64,000 nucleotides of DNA, taken from Pseudonocardia cypriaca (lineage in GTDB: Bacteria; Actinomycetota; Actinomycetes; Mycobacteriales; Pseudonocardiaceae). The DNA lies in NCBI RefSeq assembly GCF_006717045.1, contig NZ_VFPH01000002.1, positions 1,302,001 through 1,366,000 on the forward strand, given 5' to 3'. The notes under the pieces were generated by a model. That model searched no databases. It was not told where the DNA came from and saw nothing but the letters and a program-made list of their open reading frames with translations. Position 1 is the stretch's first letter; each line of letters starts with the position of its first letter. Positions 7,164 to 15,442 of the stretch are shown here, one piece after another. Both the position numbers and the translations under genes were made by a program.

Positions 7164-8711
7164 TCAGCGCAGGGGGCCGGTCACCGACTCCGCGGCGGCC
7201 AGCAGCTCGCCCGAGGCCACCAGCTGCACCGCCTCCTCGATCTCCGGGGCGAGCCAGCGGTCGGGACCGGGGCCGGCGACGACCGCACGCAGGCGGTCGC
7301 GAGCAGCACCGGTGGCCGGGGCCGGGGCGAGCGGGGCCCGCAGGTCGATGGCCCGGGCCGCGGTGAGCAGCTCGATCGCGACCACCCTCGTGAGCCCGTC
7401 GACGGCGCGGCGCAGCTTCCGGGCCGCCGCCCAGCCCATCGCGACGTGGTCCTCCTGCATGGCGCTGGACGGGATCGAGTCGACCGACGCGGGCGCGGCC
7501 AGCCGCTTCAGCTCCGACACGATCCCCGCCTGCGTGTACTGGGCGATCATGTGGCCGGAGTCGACGCCCGGGTCGTCGGCCAGGAACGGCGGCAGCCCGT
7601 GGTTGCGCGCGACGTCGAGGAACCGGTCGGTGCGCCGCTCGCTGATCGAGGCGACGTCCGCGATCGCGATCGCGAGGAAGTCGAGCACGTAGCCGAGCGG
7701 GGCGCCGTGGAAGTTGCCGTTGCTCTCGACCCGGCCGTCCGCGGTGACGACGGGGTTGTCGACGGCGGCGGCCAGCTCCCGCCCGGCGACCGCGTCGGCG
7801 TGGGCGAGTGTGTCGCGGGCGGCCCCGTGCACCTGCGGGGCGCAGCGCAGCGAGTACGCGTCCTGCACGCGGGTGGTGGCGTGGGCGTGGTGGCCCGCCA
7901 TGATCGCCGAGCCCGTCAGCAGCGCGCGCAGGTTGGCCGCGCTGTCGGCCTGACCCGGATGCGGGCGCAGCGCCTGCAGGTCGGCGGCGAACACGGCGTC
8001 GGTGCCCAGGAGCGCCTCGACGCTCATCGCGGCGGCGAGGTCGAGGGTGGCGAAGAGCCGGTGCAGGTCCGCCGAGGCCAGCAGCAGCATGCCGAGCATC
8101 CCGCTCGTGCCGTTGATCAGCGCGAGCCCTTCCTTCTCGGCCAGCTCCACGGGTGCGATCCCGGCGGCGGCGAGCGCCTCGGACGCCGGGCGCAGCACCC
8201 CGTCGGCGTCGCGGACCTCGCCCTCCCCCATCAACGCGAGCGCACAGTGCGCGAGCGGGGCCAGGTCGCCGGAGCAGCCGAGCGAGCCGTACTCGCGCAC
8301 CACGGGCGTGATGCCGGCGGAGATCATGTCGGCGTAGGCGACGGCGGTCTCGGTGCGCACCCCGGTGCGGCCGGTGGCGAGCGTCGCGAGCCGCAGCAGC
8401 ATGAGGGCGCGGATCACCTCGCGCTCGACCTCGGGACCGTTCCCGGCCGCGTGGGAGCGCACGAGGCTGCGCTGCAGCTGGACCCGCCGCTCGACGGGGA
8501 TGTGGCGGACGGCGAGCGCTCCGAAACCGGTGGAGACGCCGTAGTGCGGTTCCGCGTCGTCGGCGAGCGCCTCGACCACCTTGCGGCTCGCCGCGATCTC
8601 CCCGAGCGCCTCGGCCGAGAGCGTGACGGGCACGTCGTTCCTGGCGACGGCGACGACGTCCGGCGGGGTGAGCGGACGGGCGCCGATTTCGAGGGGAGCC
8701 GGTGGGAGCAT
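7164..8711 (-). CDS. hutH: Histidine ammonia-lyase
   Basis: A 515-residue enzyme that deaminates L-histidine to urocanate, the first step of histidine degradation. The start MLPPAPLEIGARPL gives a length close to the usual ~510. The active-site Tyr lies in HYGVSTGFG (Tyr57). The cofactor (MIO) tripeptide is Cys146-Ser147-Gly148 in GSLGCSGDLAPLAH rather than the common Ala-Ser-Gly; Cys at this position is also known in actinobacterial members and still allows MIO formation. No other hut genes are adjacent, so the rest of the pathway must lie elsewhere. No strong ribosome site precedes the ATG. Confidence 0.93.
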   Translation of the reverse strand: MLPPAPLEIGARPLTPPDVVAVARNDVPVTLSAEALGEIAASRKVVEALADDAEPHYGVSTGFGALAVRHIPVERRVQLQRSLVRSHAAGNGPEVEREVIRALMLLRLATLATGRTGVRTETAVAYADMISAGITPVVREYGSLGCSGDLAPLAHCALALMGEGEVRDADGVLRPASEALAAAGIAPVELAEKEGLALINGTSGMLGMLLLASADLHRLFATLDLAAAMSVEALLGTDAVFAADLQALRPHPGQADSAANLRALLTGSAIMAGHHAHATTRVQDAYSLRCAPQVHGAARDTLAHADAVAGRELAAAVDNPVVTADGRVESNGNFHGAPLGYVLDFLAIAIADVASISERRTDRFLDVARNHGLPPFLADDPGVDSGHMIAQYTQAGIVSELKRLAAPASVDSIPSSAMQEDHVAMGWAAARKLRRAVDGLTRVVAIELLTAARAIDLRAPLAPAPATGAARDRLRAVVAGPGPDRWLAPEIEEAVQLVASGELLAAAESVTGPLR

Positions 8712-8715
8712 CCGA

Positions 8716-8724
8716 ACAGTTGAC
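8716..8724. promoter_or_regulatory. 9-bp motif upstream of hutH, matching one upstream of the divergent gene
   Basis: AACAGTTGA here is the reverse complement of TCAACTGTT, which recurs at 8869-8877 in front of the divergent phosphotransferase-like gene. It sits only five bases from the hutH start codon. A shared regulator binding both sites is possible. Short motifs can also recur by chance. Confidence 0.3.
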
Positions 8725-8868
8725 ACCCATCGGGGCCCTGTTACCAGCGGCCACACGTGGAAAGACCCGATCACGCTCCGCGAATTCCTGCTGGCTGCAA
8801 GCGCGCTGCGTCCTCACGCAGGCCGAGTCGCTCGTGCAGGCGGCGCAGCGGCGTCCAGTCAATATTCA

Positions 8869-8879
8869 TCAACTGTTGA
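8869..8879. promoter_or_regulatory. 11-bp palindrome TCAACTGTTGA, possible operator
   Basis: TCAAC and GTTGA flank a central T, 31 bp upstream of the ATG at 8911. The stretch around it (AATATTCATCAACTG) is unusually AT-rich for this genome, as promoter regions often are. MarR- and GntR-type proteins use palindromes of this size. Confidence 0.4.
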
Positions 8880-8910
8880 GTTATCCGGTGAACCGGTCTA
8901 CCGTGCCCGC

Positions 8911-11508
8911 ATGGCCAACGAGGAGTTCGTCGTCGAGCTCAAGACCCTCGACGCGCAGGCGCTTCCGCGGGTGGGCGGCAAGGCCGCGAACCTCGGGGAG
9001 CTCATCTCGGCCGGGTTCCCGGTGCCGCCGGGCTTCGTGGTCACCACCGCCGCCTACCGGAACGTCGCGGACGCCCTCGACGTCTCCGATCCCGGCCGCG
9101 CGCGGCAGGCGCTCGCCGGCGCGGAGCTGCCGGCGGCGGTCGCGAAGGCGGTGCTGGCGGCCTACCCGGCCCTCGGCGCCGACGCCCCGGTCGCCGTGCG
9201 CTCCTCCGCCACCGCGGAGGACCTGCCCTGGGCGAGCTTCGCCGGCCAGCAGGACACCTACCTCAACGTCGTCGGCGCCGACGCCGTGCTCGACGCCGTG
9301 CGCCGGTGCTGGGGGTCGCTCTGGACCGAGCGGGCAGTCAGCTACCGCGAGACGCAGGGCATCGACCACCAGGCCGTCCACATCGCGGTCGTCGTGCAGC
9401 GGATGGTCGACGTGCAGGTGGCGGGCGTCCTCTTCACGGCCGACCCGGTGACCGGCACCCGCCACCGCGCCGTGATCGACGCAAGCCCCGGCCTGGGCGA
9501 AGCCGTGGTGTCCGGTGCGGTGAACCCCGACCACATCGTCGTCGACGCCGACGGTGTCCACGTCACGCCGGGCGACAAGACGGTGCAAGTGCGCGCGCTG
9601 CCCGGCGGCGGCACGGAACAGGTGTCGGTCGCGGCCGGAGCCGAGGCGTGCCTCACCGACGAGCAGGCCGTCGCGCTCTCCGACCTCGGCCGCCGCGTGG
9701 AGGCGCACTTCGGCGCGCCCCAGGACATCGAGTGGGCCGTCGACACCGAGGGCGAGCTGTGGCTCACCCAGGCCCGGCCGATCACGACCCTCCACCCGCT
9801 GCCGGCCCCGTCGGGCGACGGGCTGCGGGTCCTGTTCTGCGCGAGCCTCGCGCAGGGTCTCACCCGGCCCGTCACGCCGATGGGCCTGTCCGGTTTCCGG
9901 GTGCTCGCCTCCACCGCGGCCGAGCTGGCGTTCGGTGCGCCGGTCGCCGACCCCGTCGCCGGGCCGCCGGTGTTGCGGACAGCGGGCGGGCGCGCGTTCA
10001 TCGACGTCACGGCCGCGCTGCGCAGCAACCCCGGCCGGGCACTCCTGCCGCGAGCGCTCGACCTGATGGAGTCGCGGTCCGCGGTCGTGCTGCGCGGGCT
10101 GCTCGACGACCCGCGGCTCTCGCCGACGACCACGTCCTGGACGCCGTTCGTCCGCCGGCTGGTGCGGACGTTGATCCGCTTCCGGGTACCGGTGCTGATG
10201 GCGCTGGCGCTGTTGCGGCCCGACGCCGCGCGCCGGCGGGTCGAGCGGGTCGGCGACCGGGTGCGGACGCTCACGTCGGCACCGCCAGGGCTCACCGCCG
10301 ACGAGCGCCTCGACCGTGCGGTCCACGTGCTCCGCCAGGCCTTCCCGGTGCTGCCGCGGACGGTGCCCGCGGCCGGGGCGGGCTTCGTCATGCTCGGGCT
10401 GGCGCGCCGCCTCGCGGGTACCGATCTGGGCGCCGACGGGGTGCACGAGGTGCTGCGGTCGCTGCCGCACAACAGCACCACCGAGATGGACCTCCGGCTG
10501 TGGACGCTCGCGCGCAAGCTGAGCGGCGACCCCGCGTCCGCCGCCGCGCTGCGCGACACCCCACCCGCCGAGCTGGCCCGCCGCTACCGCGACGGCGTGC
10601 TGCCGCCCGCGCTGGAGAGCGGCCTCGCCGCGTTCCTCGTGCGCCACGGCCACCGTGCGGTAGCCGAGATCGACATCGGCGTGCCGCGCTGGTCGGAGGA
10701 CCAGACGCACGTGCTCGGCATGCTGGCCAACTACCTGCGCCTCGACGATCTCTCGCACGCGCCGGACGCCGTGTTCGCCCGTGGCGCCGAGGCGGCCGAC
10801 GCGGCGGTGTCGGCAACGGTCGGGCGGGTGCGGGCCCGCTCCCGCCTGCGCGCCGTCGCGGTGGGTTTCGCGCTGGACCGGATGCGCCGCCTCGCCGGCC
10901 TGCGGGAGGAGCACAAGGACTTCCTCATCCGGATCTTCGCGCACGTCAGGGCGCTGCTGACCGCGGTCGGCACCGACCTCGCCGGACACGGCCTGCTCGA
11001 CCGCGCCGACGACGTCTTCTTCCTCGACCTCGCCGAGGCCCGCGCCGCTCTCGGCGGGGCCGACCTGCGCGAGACCGTCGCCGCCCGCCGCGCCGAGTAC
11101 GACCGTGAGCTGCGCCGCCGCCGCATACCCCGGGTCCTGCTGTCCGACGGCACGGAACCCGAAGCGGTCGCGGTCCCGACCGGTGTGGAGGGGGCGCTGG
11201 TCGGGACCGCGGCATCCGCCGGTACCGCCACCGCCCCCGCACGCGTCGTGCTCGATCCCGTGGGCGCCCGCCTGGAACCCGGCGAGATCCTCGTCGCCCC
11301 GTCCACCGACCCCGGCTGGACCCCGCTCTTCCTCACCGCGGGCGGGCTCGTGATGGAGATGGGCGGCCCCAACTCCCACGGCGCCGTCGTGGCACGGGAG
11401 TACGGCATCCCCGCGGTGGTGGGGGTGGCGGACGCGACCACCCGCATCAGCACCGGTCAAGAGGTGACGGTGGATGGCGCCGCGGGGACCGTGCGCGTCA
11501 CCTCCTGA
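8911..11508 (+). CDS. PEP-synthase-fold phosphotransferase, rifampin phosphotransferase-like
   Basis: This 865-residue protein has an N-terminal ATP-grasp/PEP-synthase nucleotide domain (about 1-310; VGGKAANLGELISAGFPVP, VRSSATAEDLPWASFAGQQD), a long middle domain (about 320-760) without the PEP-synthase barrel, and a C-terminal swivelling domain (about 780-865) with catalytic His in GGPNSHGAVVAREYG. That order and size match rifampin phosphotransferases, which transfer the beta-phosphate of ATP to the antibiotic. The middle domain is divergent, so another substrate is possible. I saw no canonical rifampin-associated element upstream. The start ATG follows an AT-rich leader. Confidence 0.75.
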   Translation: MANEEFVVELKTLDAQALPRVGGKAANLGELISAGFPVPPGFVVTTAAYRNVADALDVSDPGRARQALAGAELPAAVAKAVLAAYPALGADAPVAVRSSATAEDLPWASFAGQQDTYLNVVGADAVLDAVRRCWGSLWTERAVSYRETQGIDHQAVHIAVVVQRMVDVQVAGVLFTADPVTGTRHRAVIDASPGLGEAVVSGAVNPDHIVVDADGVHVTPGDKTVQVRALPGGGTEQVSVAAGAEACLTDEQAVALSDLGRRVEAHFGAPQDIEWAVDTEGELWLTQARPITTLHPLPAPSGDGLRVLFCASLAQGLTRPVTPMGLSGFRVLASTAAELAFGAPVADPVAGPPVLRTAGGRAFIDVTAALRSNPGRALLPRALDLMESRSAVVLRGLLDDPRLSPTTTSWTPFVRRLVRTLIRFRVPVLMALALLRPDAARRRVERVGDRVRTLTSAPPGLTADERLDRAVHVLRQAFPVLPRTVPAAGAGFVMLGLARRLAGTDLGADGVHEVLRSLPHNSTTEMDLRLWTLARKLSGDPASAAALRDTPPAELARRYRDGVLPPALESGLAAFLVRHGHRAVAEIDIGVPRWSEDQTHVLGMLANYLRLDDLSHAPDAVFARGAEAADAAVSATVGRVRARSRLRAVAVGFALDRMRRLAGLREEHKDFLIRIFAHVRALLTAVGTDLAGHGLLDRADDVFFLDLAEARAALGGADLRETVAARRAEYDRELRRRRIPRVLLSDGTEPEAVAVPTGVEGALVGTAASAGTATAPARVVLDPVGARLEPGEILVAPSTDPGWTPLFLTAGGLVMEMGGPNSHGAVVAREYGIPAVVGVADATTRISTGQEVTVDGAAGTVRVTS

Positions 11509-11586
11509 TGCGAGCGAAGCCACTTCGTGATCGCCGCGGGCAGCACCTGGTGACTTTCCTCGCATCGTTGCGGGTACCACCAACCC

Positions 11587-12534
11587 ATGGCGCGAGCGAT
11601 CTGGACAGGCGCGATCAGCTTCGGGTTGGTGTCGATCCCCGTCGGGCTGTTCAGCGCCACCGAGGACCACACGATCCACTTCCACCAGTTCGAGCGCGGC
11701 ACGTCCGACCGCATCCGCAACCAGCGGATCAACGAGCGGACGGGCAAGGAGGTGGAGTACTCCGACATCGTGAAGGGCAAGGAGGTCGGCGACGGCGAGT
11801 ACGTGATCGTCGAGCCGGAGGAGCTCGCCGACATCGCGCCCGGCCGCTCGCGCACCATCGACATCCAGACGTTCGTGGACCTCGACGAGATCGACCCGAT
11901 CTACTTCCAGAAGACGTACTGGCTCGCGCCGACCGACGAGCGGTACGAGCGCCCGTACGCCCTGCTCCGCGAGGCGATGACGCGGACGAACCGGGCGGGT
12001 GTCGCCACGTTCGTGATGCGCGGCAAGGAGTACCTCACCGCGCTCCGGGCCGACGGTGACGTGCTCGCGCTGGAGACGCTGTTCTTCGCCGACGAGATCC
12101 GCGACCGGTCCGATCTGGATCTCCCCGGCGGCGCGAAGCCGAAGGGGAAGGAGCTCGACATGGCCACGGGGCTGATCGAGGCGATGAGCGGGCCGTGGAA
12201 GCCGGACGAGTTCCGCGACACCTTCACCGAACGCGTCGAGAAGCTGATCGAGGACAAGCGGAAGGGCCGCGAGATCGTCACCGAGGCGGAGCCGCCCGAG
12301 CCGACCGCGATGTCCGACCTGATCGCCGCCCTCGAACGCAGTGTCGACGCCGCACGCCGCGGCGGGAAGCCGAAGGAAGCGCCTGCGTCGTCGGACCTGT
12401 CCGAGCTCTCGAAGACCGACCTCGCGAAGATGGCCCGCGAGCTCGACGTGAAGGGCCGCTCCTCGATGAGCCGCGAGGAGCTGGAGAAGGCCGTTGCGGC
12501 CGCCGCATCCCAAGGCCGGAAGAAGGCGTCCTGA
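11587..12534 (+). CDS. ku: Ku protein for non-homologous end joining
   Basis: A 315-residue bacterial Ku, which forms a homodimeric ring around DNA ends and recruits LigD. MARAIWTGAISFGLVSIPV is the hallmark N-terminus, and the beta-barrel core extends to about residue 250. After a linker (GGKPKEAPASSDL) the C-terminus has a Rho-N/SAP-like helical module, SELSKTDLAKMARELDVKG, ending in a basic tail that fits the DNA-contacting extension of actinobacterial Ku proteins. No ligD gene is in the window. The downstream gene is a His-rich peptide. Confidence 0.95.
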   Translation: MARAIWTGAISFGLVSIPVGLFSATEDHTIHFHQFERGTSDRIRNQRINERTGKEVEYSDIVKGKEVGDGEYVIVEPEELADIAPGRSRTIDIQTFVDLDEIDPIYFQKTYWLAPTDERYERPYALLREAMTRTNRAGVATFVMRGKEYLTALRADGDVLALETLFFADEIRDRSDLDLPGGAKPKGKELDMATGLIEAMSGPWKPDEFRDTFTERVEKLIEDKRKGREIVTEAEPPEPTAMSDLIAALERSVDAARRGGKPKEAPASSDLSELSKTDLAKMARELDVKGRSSMSREELEKAVAAAASQGRKKAS

Positions 12535-12589
12535 CCGATTGTCACCCGCAGGCAGCGGGCACTCCGCCGGTATCCGATTAGGAGGCGAG

Positions 12590-12835
12590 ATGGCGAGCAC
12601 CGAGTTCGAGCAGCACACGCACGAGGGCGTGGTGCACGAGCACGAGCACTGGCACGTCACGCACAACTGGAGCGAGACGGCGGGTACCTTCGAGCACCTC
12701 GCGTCGAAGCACAGCCACCCGCACGACCACGCGGAGCTGACCCACTCCCACGTGCCGCACGTCGACTTCGACAGCGAGCACGAGGGCGAGGCGCACATCC
12801 ACGACCACGACCAGCCGGTGGACCAGGACACCTGA
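12590..12835 (+). CDS. Small histidine-rich protein
   Basis: An 81-residue acidic protein with 19 histidines, clustered as HEHEHWH (about 16-22), HSHPHDH and HIHDHD. A strong Shine-Dalgarno, AGGAGG at 12580-12585, lies five bases before the ATG. There is no signal peptide or membrane helix. The composition suggests binding of Zn, Ni, Cu or Co, as in metal-storage or chaperone proteins, but no named family is recognised. It lies 55 bp after ku on the same strand and 39 bp before an aldo/keto reductase, so co-transcription with ku is possible. Confidence 0.75.
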   Translation: MASTEFEQHTHEGVVHEHEHWHVTHNWSETAGTFEHLASKHSHPHDHAELTHSHVPHVDFDSEHEGEAHIHDHDQPVDQDT

Positions 12836-12874
12836 TCTCCCGCCCTCACCCCCGCCCGGCGCTAGGGTGACCCG

Positions 12875-13813
12875 GTGATCGACTGGCAGCGGCCGCTCGG
12901 CGGCACCGGGCTCGACGTCTCCGCGGTGTGCGCGGGCACCGCCCTCCTGGCGAGCATGCCGAAGGCCTTCGGGTACGAGGTCCCGGAGGAGCGCGCGATC
13001 GCCACCGTCGTGCGCGTGCTCGCCGGGCCGATCACCTTCCTCGACACGTCGAACGGGTACGGCGACGGCGAGAGCGAGCGGCGGATCGGCAAGGCGCTGG
13101 CCCGGGCGGGCGGCGTGCCGGAGGGCTTCGTGCTGGCCACCAAGGTCGACCCGGCCGGCGCGGACTTCTCCGGAGCTCGGGTGCGGCGCTCGCTCGAGGA
13201 GAGCCTCGAACGGCTCGGCCTGTCCCGCGTGCCCCTGCTGTACCTCCACGACCCCGAGCGGATCTCGTTCGACGACGCCACGGCGCGCGGTGGGCCTGTT
13301 GAGGAGCTCGTACGCATCCGTGACGAGGGGCTCGCCGAGCACATCGGCGTCGCGGGCGGGCCCGTCGAGCTGATGGAACGCTTCGTCCGCACCGGCGAGT
13401 TCGAGGTGCTGATCACCCACAACCGGTGGACGCTGCTCGACCGTTCAGCAGGCCCGCTCCTCGACGCCGCCGCCGAGCGGGGCGTGGCCGTGGTGAACGC
13501 GGCCTGCTTCGGGGGCGGGATCCTCGCGAAGGGCAGCGCCGCATCCGACCGCTACGCCTACCGCACCGCCCACCCCGAGGTGCTCGACGCCGTGCGCGGC
13601 ATGGAGGCCGCCTGCGCGCGGCACGGGGTCCCGCTCCCGGCGGCGGCATTGCAGTTCTCGCTGCGCGACCCCCGGATCGCGTCGACGGTGGTCGGGTTCT
13701 CCCGCCCCGAGCGGGTGGACGAGTCCGTGGCCCACGCCGACACCGAGATCCCCGAGGACCTGTGGCCGGAGCTCGACGCGCTGCTCCCCAGCAGCGAGCG
13801 CTGGCTGCACTGA
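12875..13813 (+). CDS. Aldo/keto reductase
   Basis: A 312-residue TIM-barrel NAD(P)H oxidoreductase. The GTG start gives MIDWQRPLGGTGLDVSAVCAG. FLDTSNGYGDGESERRIGKAL carries the catalytic Asp/Tyr region, and VLATKVDPAG holds the catalytic Lys. LYLHDPERISF replaces the usual LHRPD, as in D-threo-aldose (L-fucose) dehydrogenase-like members that oxidise sugars to lactones. The substrate is uncertain. It could link to sugar use elsewhere in the window, but it is 16 kb from the fucosidase operon. Confidence 0.85.
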   Translation: MIDWQRPLGGTGLDVSAVCAGTALLASMPKAFGYEVPEERAIATVVRVLAGPITFLDTSNGYGDGESERRIGKALARAGGVPEGFVLATKVDPAGADFSGARVRRSLEESLERLGLSRVPLLYLHDPERISFDDATARGGPVEELVRIRDEGLAEHIGVAGGPVELMERFVRTGEFEVLITHNRWTLLDRSAGPLLDAAAERGVAVVNAACFGGGILAKGSAASDRYAYRTAHPEVLDAVRGMEAACARHGVPLPAAALQFSLRDPRIASTVVGFSRPERVDESVAHADTEIPEDLWPELDALLPSSERWLH

Positions 13814-13817
13814 CCCG

Positions 13818-14900
13818 CTAGCCGTCGGACGACTTGCCCCCGCCGGAACCGCCGTTGTCCGAGCTGCCGCCGTCCGAACCGCCGGAGTCGGAACCGCCGG
13901 AGTCCGAACCGCCGGAGTCGGACCCGCCGCCTTGGCCGGAACCGCCGTCGGACTCCCCTCCGTCCGAGCCGCCGTCGTCGCCCGGGTCGGGGTCCTGCTG
14001 CCCGGGGTCGTTCGTGGGCGGGTCGCTGGGCTCCGGCTCCGGCTCCGGCTCCGGCTCGGGCGTCGGGTCCGGCTCCGGGTCGGGTGACGGTGTCGGATCC
14101 GGTGTCGGGTCGGGCGAGGGTGTCGGGTCGGGAGAGGGTGTGGGGTCCGGCGAGGGTGTGGGGTCCGGATCCGGCGTGGGGGTGGGCTTCGGGTCCGGGC
14201 TCGGCGGGTCGGGACGCGGGTGGGAGGGCCGCGGGTCGTGGTCGGAGTCGCCCCGGCCCGGGTTGTCGCCCCGGCCTGCGTCGGCCCGGTTGGAGTCGTT
14301 CCTGCGGGAGTCGGCGGAGCCGGACGACGAGTGGTCGTCACCGTTGGACGAGGGCGCTGCCGCGAGGATCGGGTTGTCGAGGACCGGCGCGGGCGGCGTG
14401 ACGGGCGCGGGCGCGAGCGGCTGGGGCGGCGTGCCCGGGAGCAGCTGCGGGAACACGGCGGAGGCGAGCACGGTGGGCGCGCCTGCCGCGAGCTGAGCGA
14501 GCGCGGCGATCCGGCCGCCGTCGGTGATGTCGTGCTCGGCGCCCACGCCGGTGTCGGTGGCACCGGGGGCGAACAGGCGGGGTTGGCGGTCGTCGGTGAC
14601 GTTGCCGGCGGCCTGCACGTTGCCGTGCACGAGGTGGATCGGTGCGTTCCCGGTGGACAGCACGACGACGGAGGAGACGCTGGCCGCGGCGGCGCCCGCC
14701 ACGGCGGTGGCGGCGAGCAGTGGCGCGGGTGCGATGCCTCGTACCGGCCCGCGCCGGTGGGCACCGGCGGGCCGGTTGGTGGTGCTGCCGGACTCCCGGC
14801 TCAGCAGTGCCTCGACGCTGACTCCACCCTGGCTCCGACGCTGGAGCCGCGAGGCGCCCGGCGTGGGCGAGTTGTTACCGTGCGTGTCCACCCTGCGCAC
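13818..14900 (-). CDS. Membrane-anchored low-complexity protein with Pro/Asp and Gly/Ser repeats
   Basis: This 360-residue protein has a basic cytoplasmic N-terminus with GVSVEALLSRE (a motif seen in Pseudonocardiaceae membrane proteins), one membrane helix at about residues 58-85, then a largely disordered exterior. Residues ~230-300 are repeats of the type DPTPSPDPTP and EPEPEP, and the end is GGSDSGGSDSGG-like. It is likely an envelope or cell-wall spanning stalk. Because the DNA is itself repetitive, length may vary between strains. No enzymatic domain is seen. It converges on the aldo/keto reductase with a 4-bp gap. Confidence 0.7.
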   Translation of the reverse strand: MRRVDTHGNNSPTPGASRLQRRSQGGVSVEALLSRESGSTTNRPAGAHRRGPVRGIAPAPLLAATAVAGAAAASVSSVVVLSTGNAPIHLVHGNVQAAGNVTDDRQPRLFAPGATDTGVGAEHDITDGGRIAALAQLAAGAPTVLASAVFPQLLPGTPPQPLAPAPVTPPAPVLDNPILAAAPSSNGDDHSSSGSADSRRNDSNRADAGRGDNPGRGDSDHDPRPSHPRPDPPSPDPKPTPTPDPDPTPSPDPTPSPDPTPSPDPTPDPTPSPDPEPDPTPEPEPEPEPEPSDPPTNDPGQQDPDPGDDGGSDGGESDGGSGQGGGSDSGGSDSGGSDSGGSDGGSSDNGGSGGGKSSDG

Positions 14901-15007
14901 TCCCGGGGAGCGAAGACGGCTGACCGGACGACGGCCAAGGCCCGAACGGGGTATTCGTGCCGGGTGAATCTAACGCATCGTGTCCAGTGGCCGTCCAGTG
15001 CCACCGG

Positions 15008-15442
15008 TCAAGAATGCTCCTTGCGCAGCCGCTCCAGCGCCGCTTCGGCCTCGTGCATCTCCTGTGCCGCGCGCACGAGGTCCGCCACGAGCGGCCGACG
15101 CCGCGGGGCGGCCGGTCGGGGCCTGCGCCTGCGCAGCGCGATGAAACCGGCCACGACGCCCGCACCGGCGGGGAGGGCGAGCAGCGCCGCGGGGCCGAGG
15201 TAGGCCGTGGCGAGCAGCCAGATGGCGAGGAGCCCGGTGAGGATGCCTCCGCCGATGACGAGCAGCAGCATCTGCTGCCAGCTCGGCATCGGGCGCCACG
15301 ATCCGTCGGCGGCGGCCGGAGCCGCGGCGGCTTCCTTCAGGGCGCGGTAGCGGGCGGCGGCGGCCTCGGCGGTCTGCTCGGCCGCGCGCAGCATCCGCGC
15401 GGCACGTTCATCCGAACGCGTCCGGGCCCGCTGCCACGTCAT
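15008..15442 (-). CDS. Two-helix membrane protein of unknown function
   Basis: From the ATG at 15442 the product is 144 residues: an N-terminal amphipathic, Ala/Arg-rich helix (about 1-45), two membrane helices (about 58-100), a basic RRRRPRP loop, and a C-terminal coiled-coil-like helix (AAQEMHEAEAALERLRKEH). The ATG overlaps the stop of the upstream glycosidase gene (ATGA, 15439-15442). An alternative GTG at 15505 has a better ribosome site (GGAGGTG) and would add 21 residues. It is probably cotranscribed with the glycosidase gene. Confidence 0.65.
   Translation of the reverse strand: MTWQRARTRSDERAARMLRAAEQTAEAAAARYRALKEAAAAPAAADGSWRPMPSWQQMLLLVIGGGILTGLLAIWLLATAYLGPAALLALPAGAGVVAGFIALRRRRPRPAAPRRRPLVADLVRAAQEMHEAEAALERLRKEHS

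Noticed and set aside
8712..8910. Rifampin-associated element upstream of the phosphotransferase-like gene
   Set aside because: The expected inverted element was not recognisable. Only a short unrelated palindrome is present.
8881..12849. A very long (about 1,320-codon) open frame on the minus strand
   Set aside because: It is the antisense image of the phosphotransferase-like and ku genes. Its translation is Arg/Gly/His-rich low complexity with no domains, as is usual opposite high-GC genes.
14030..14200. Short tandem repeats that could suggest a CRISPR or a VNTR array
   Set aside because: They encode Pro-Asp-Thr and Glu-Pro repeats in the membrane-anchored protein and lack spacer structure.
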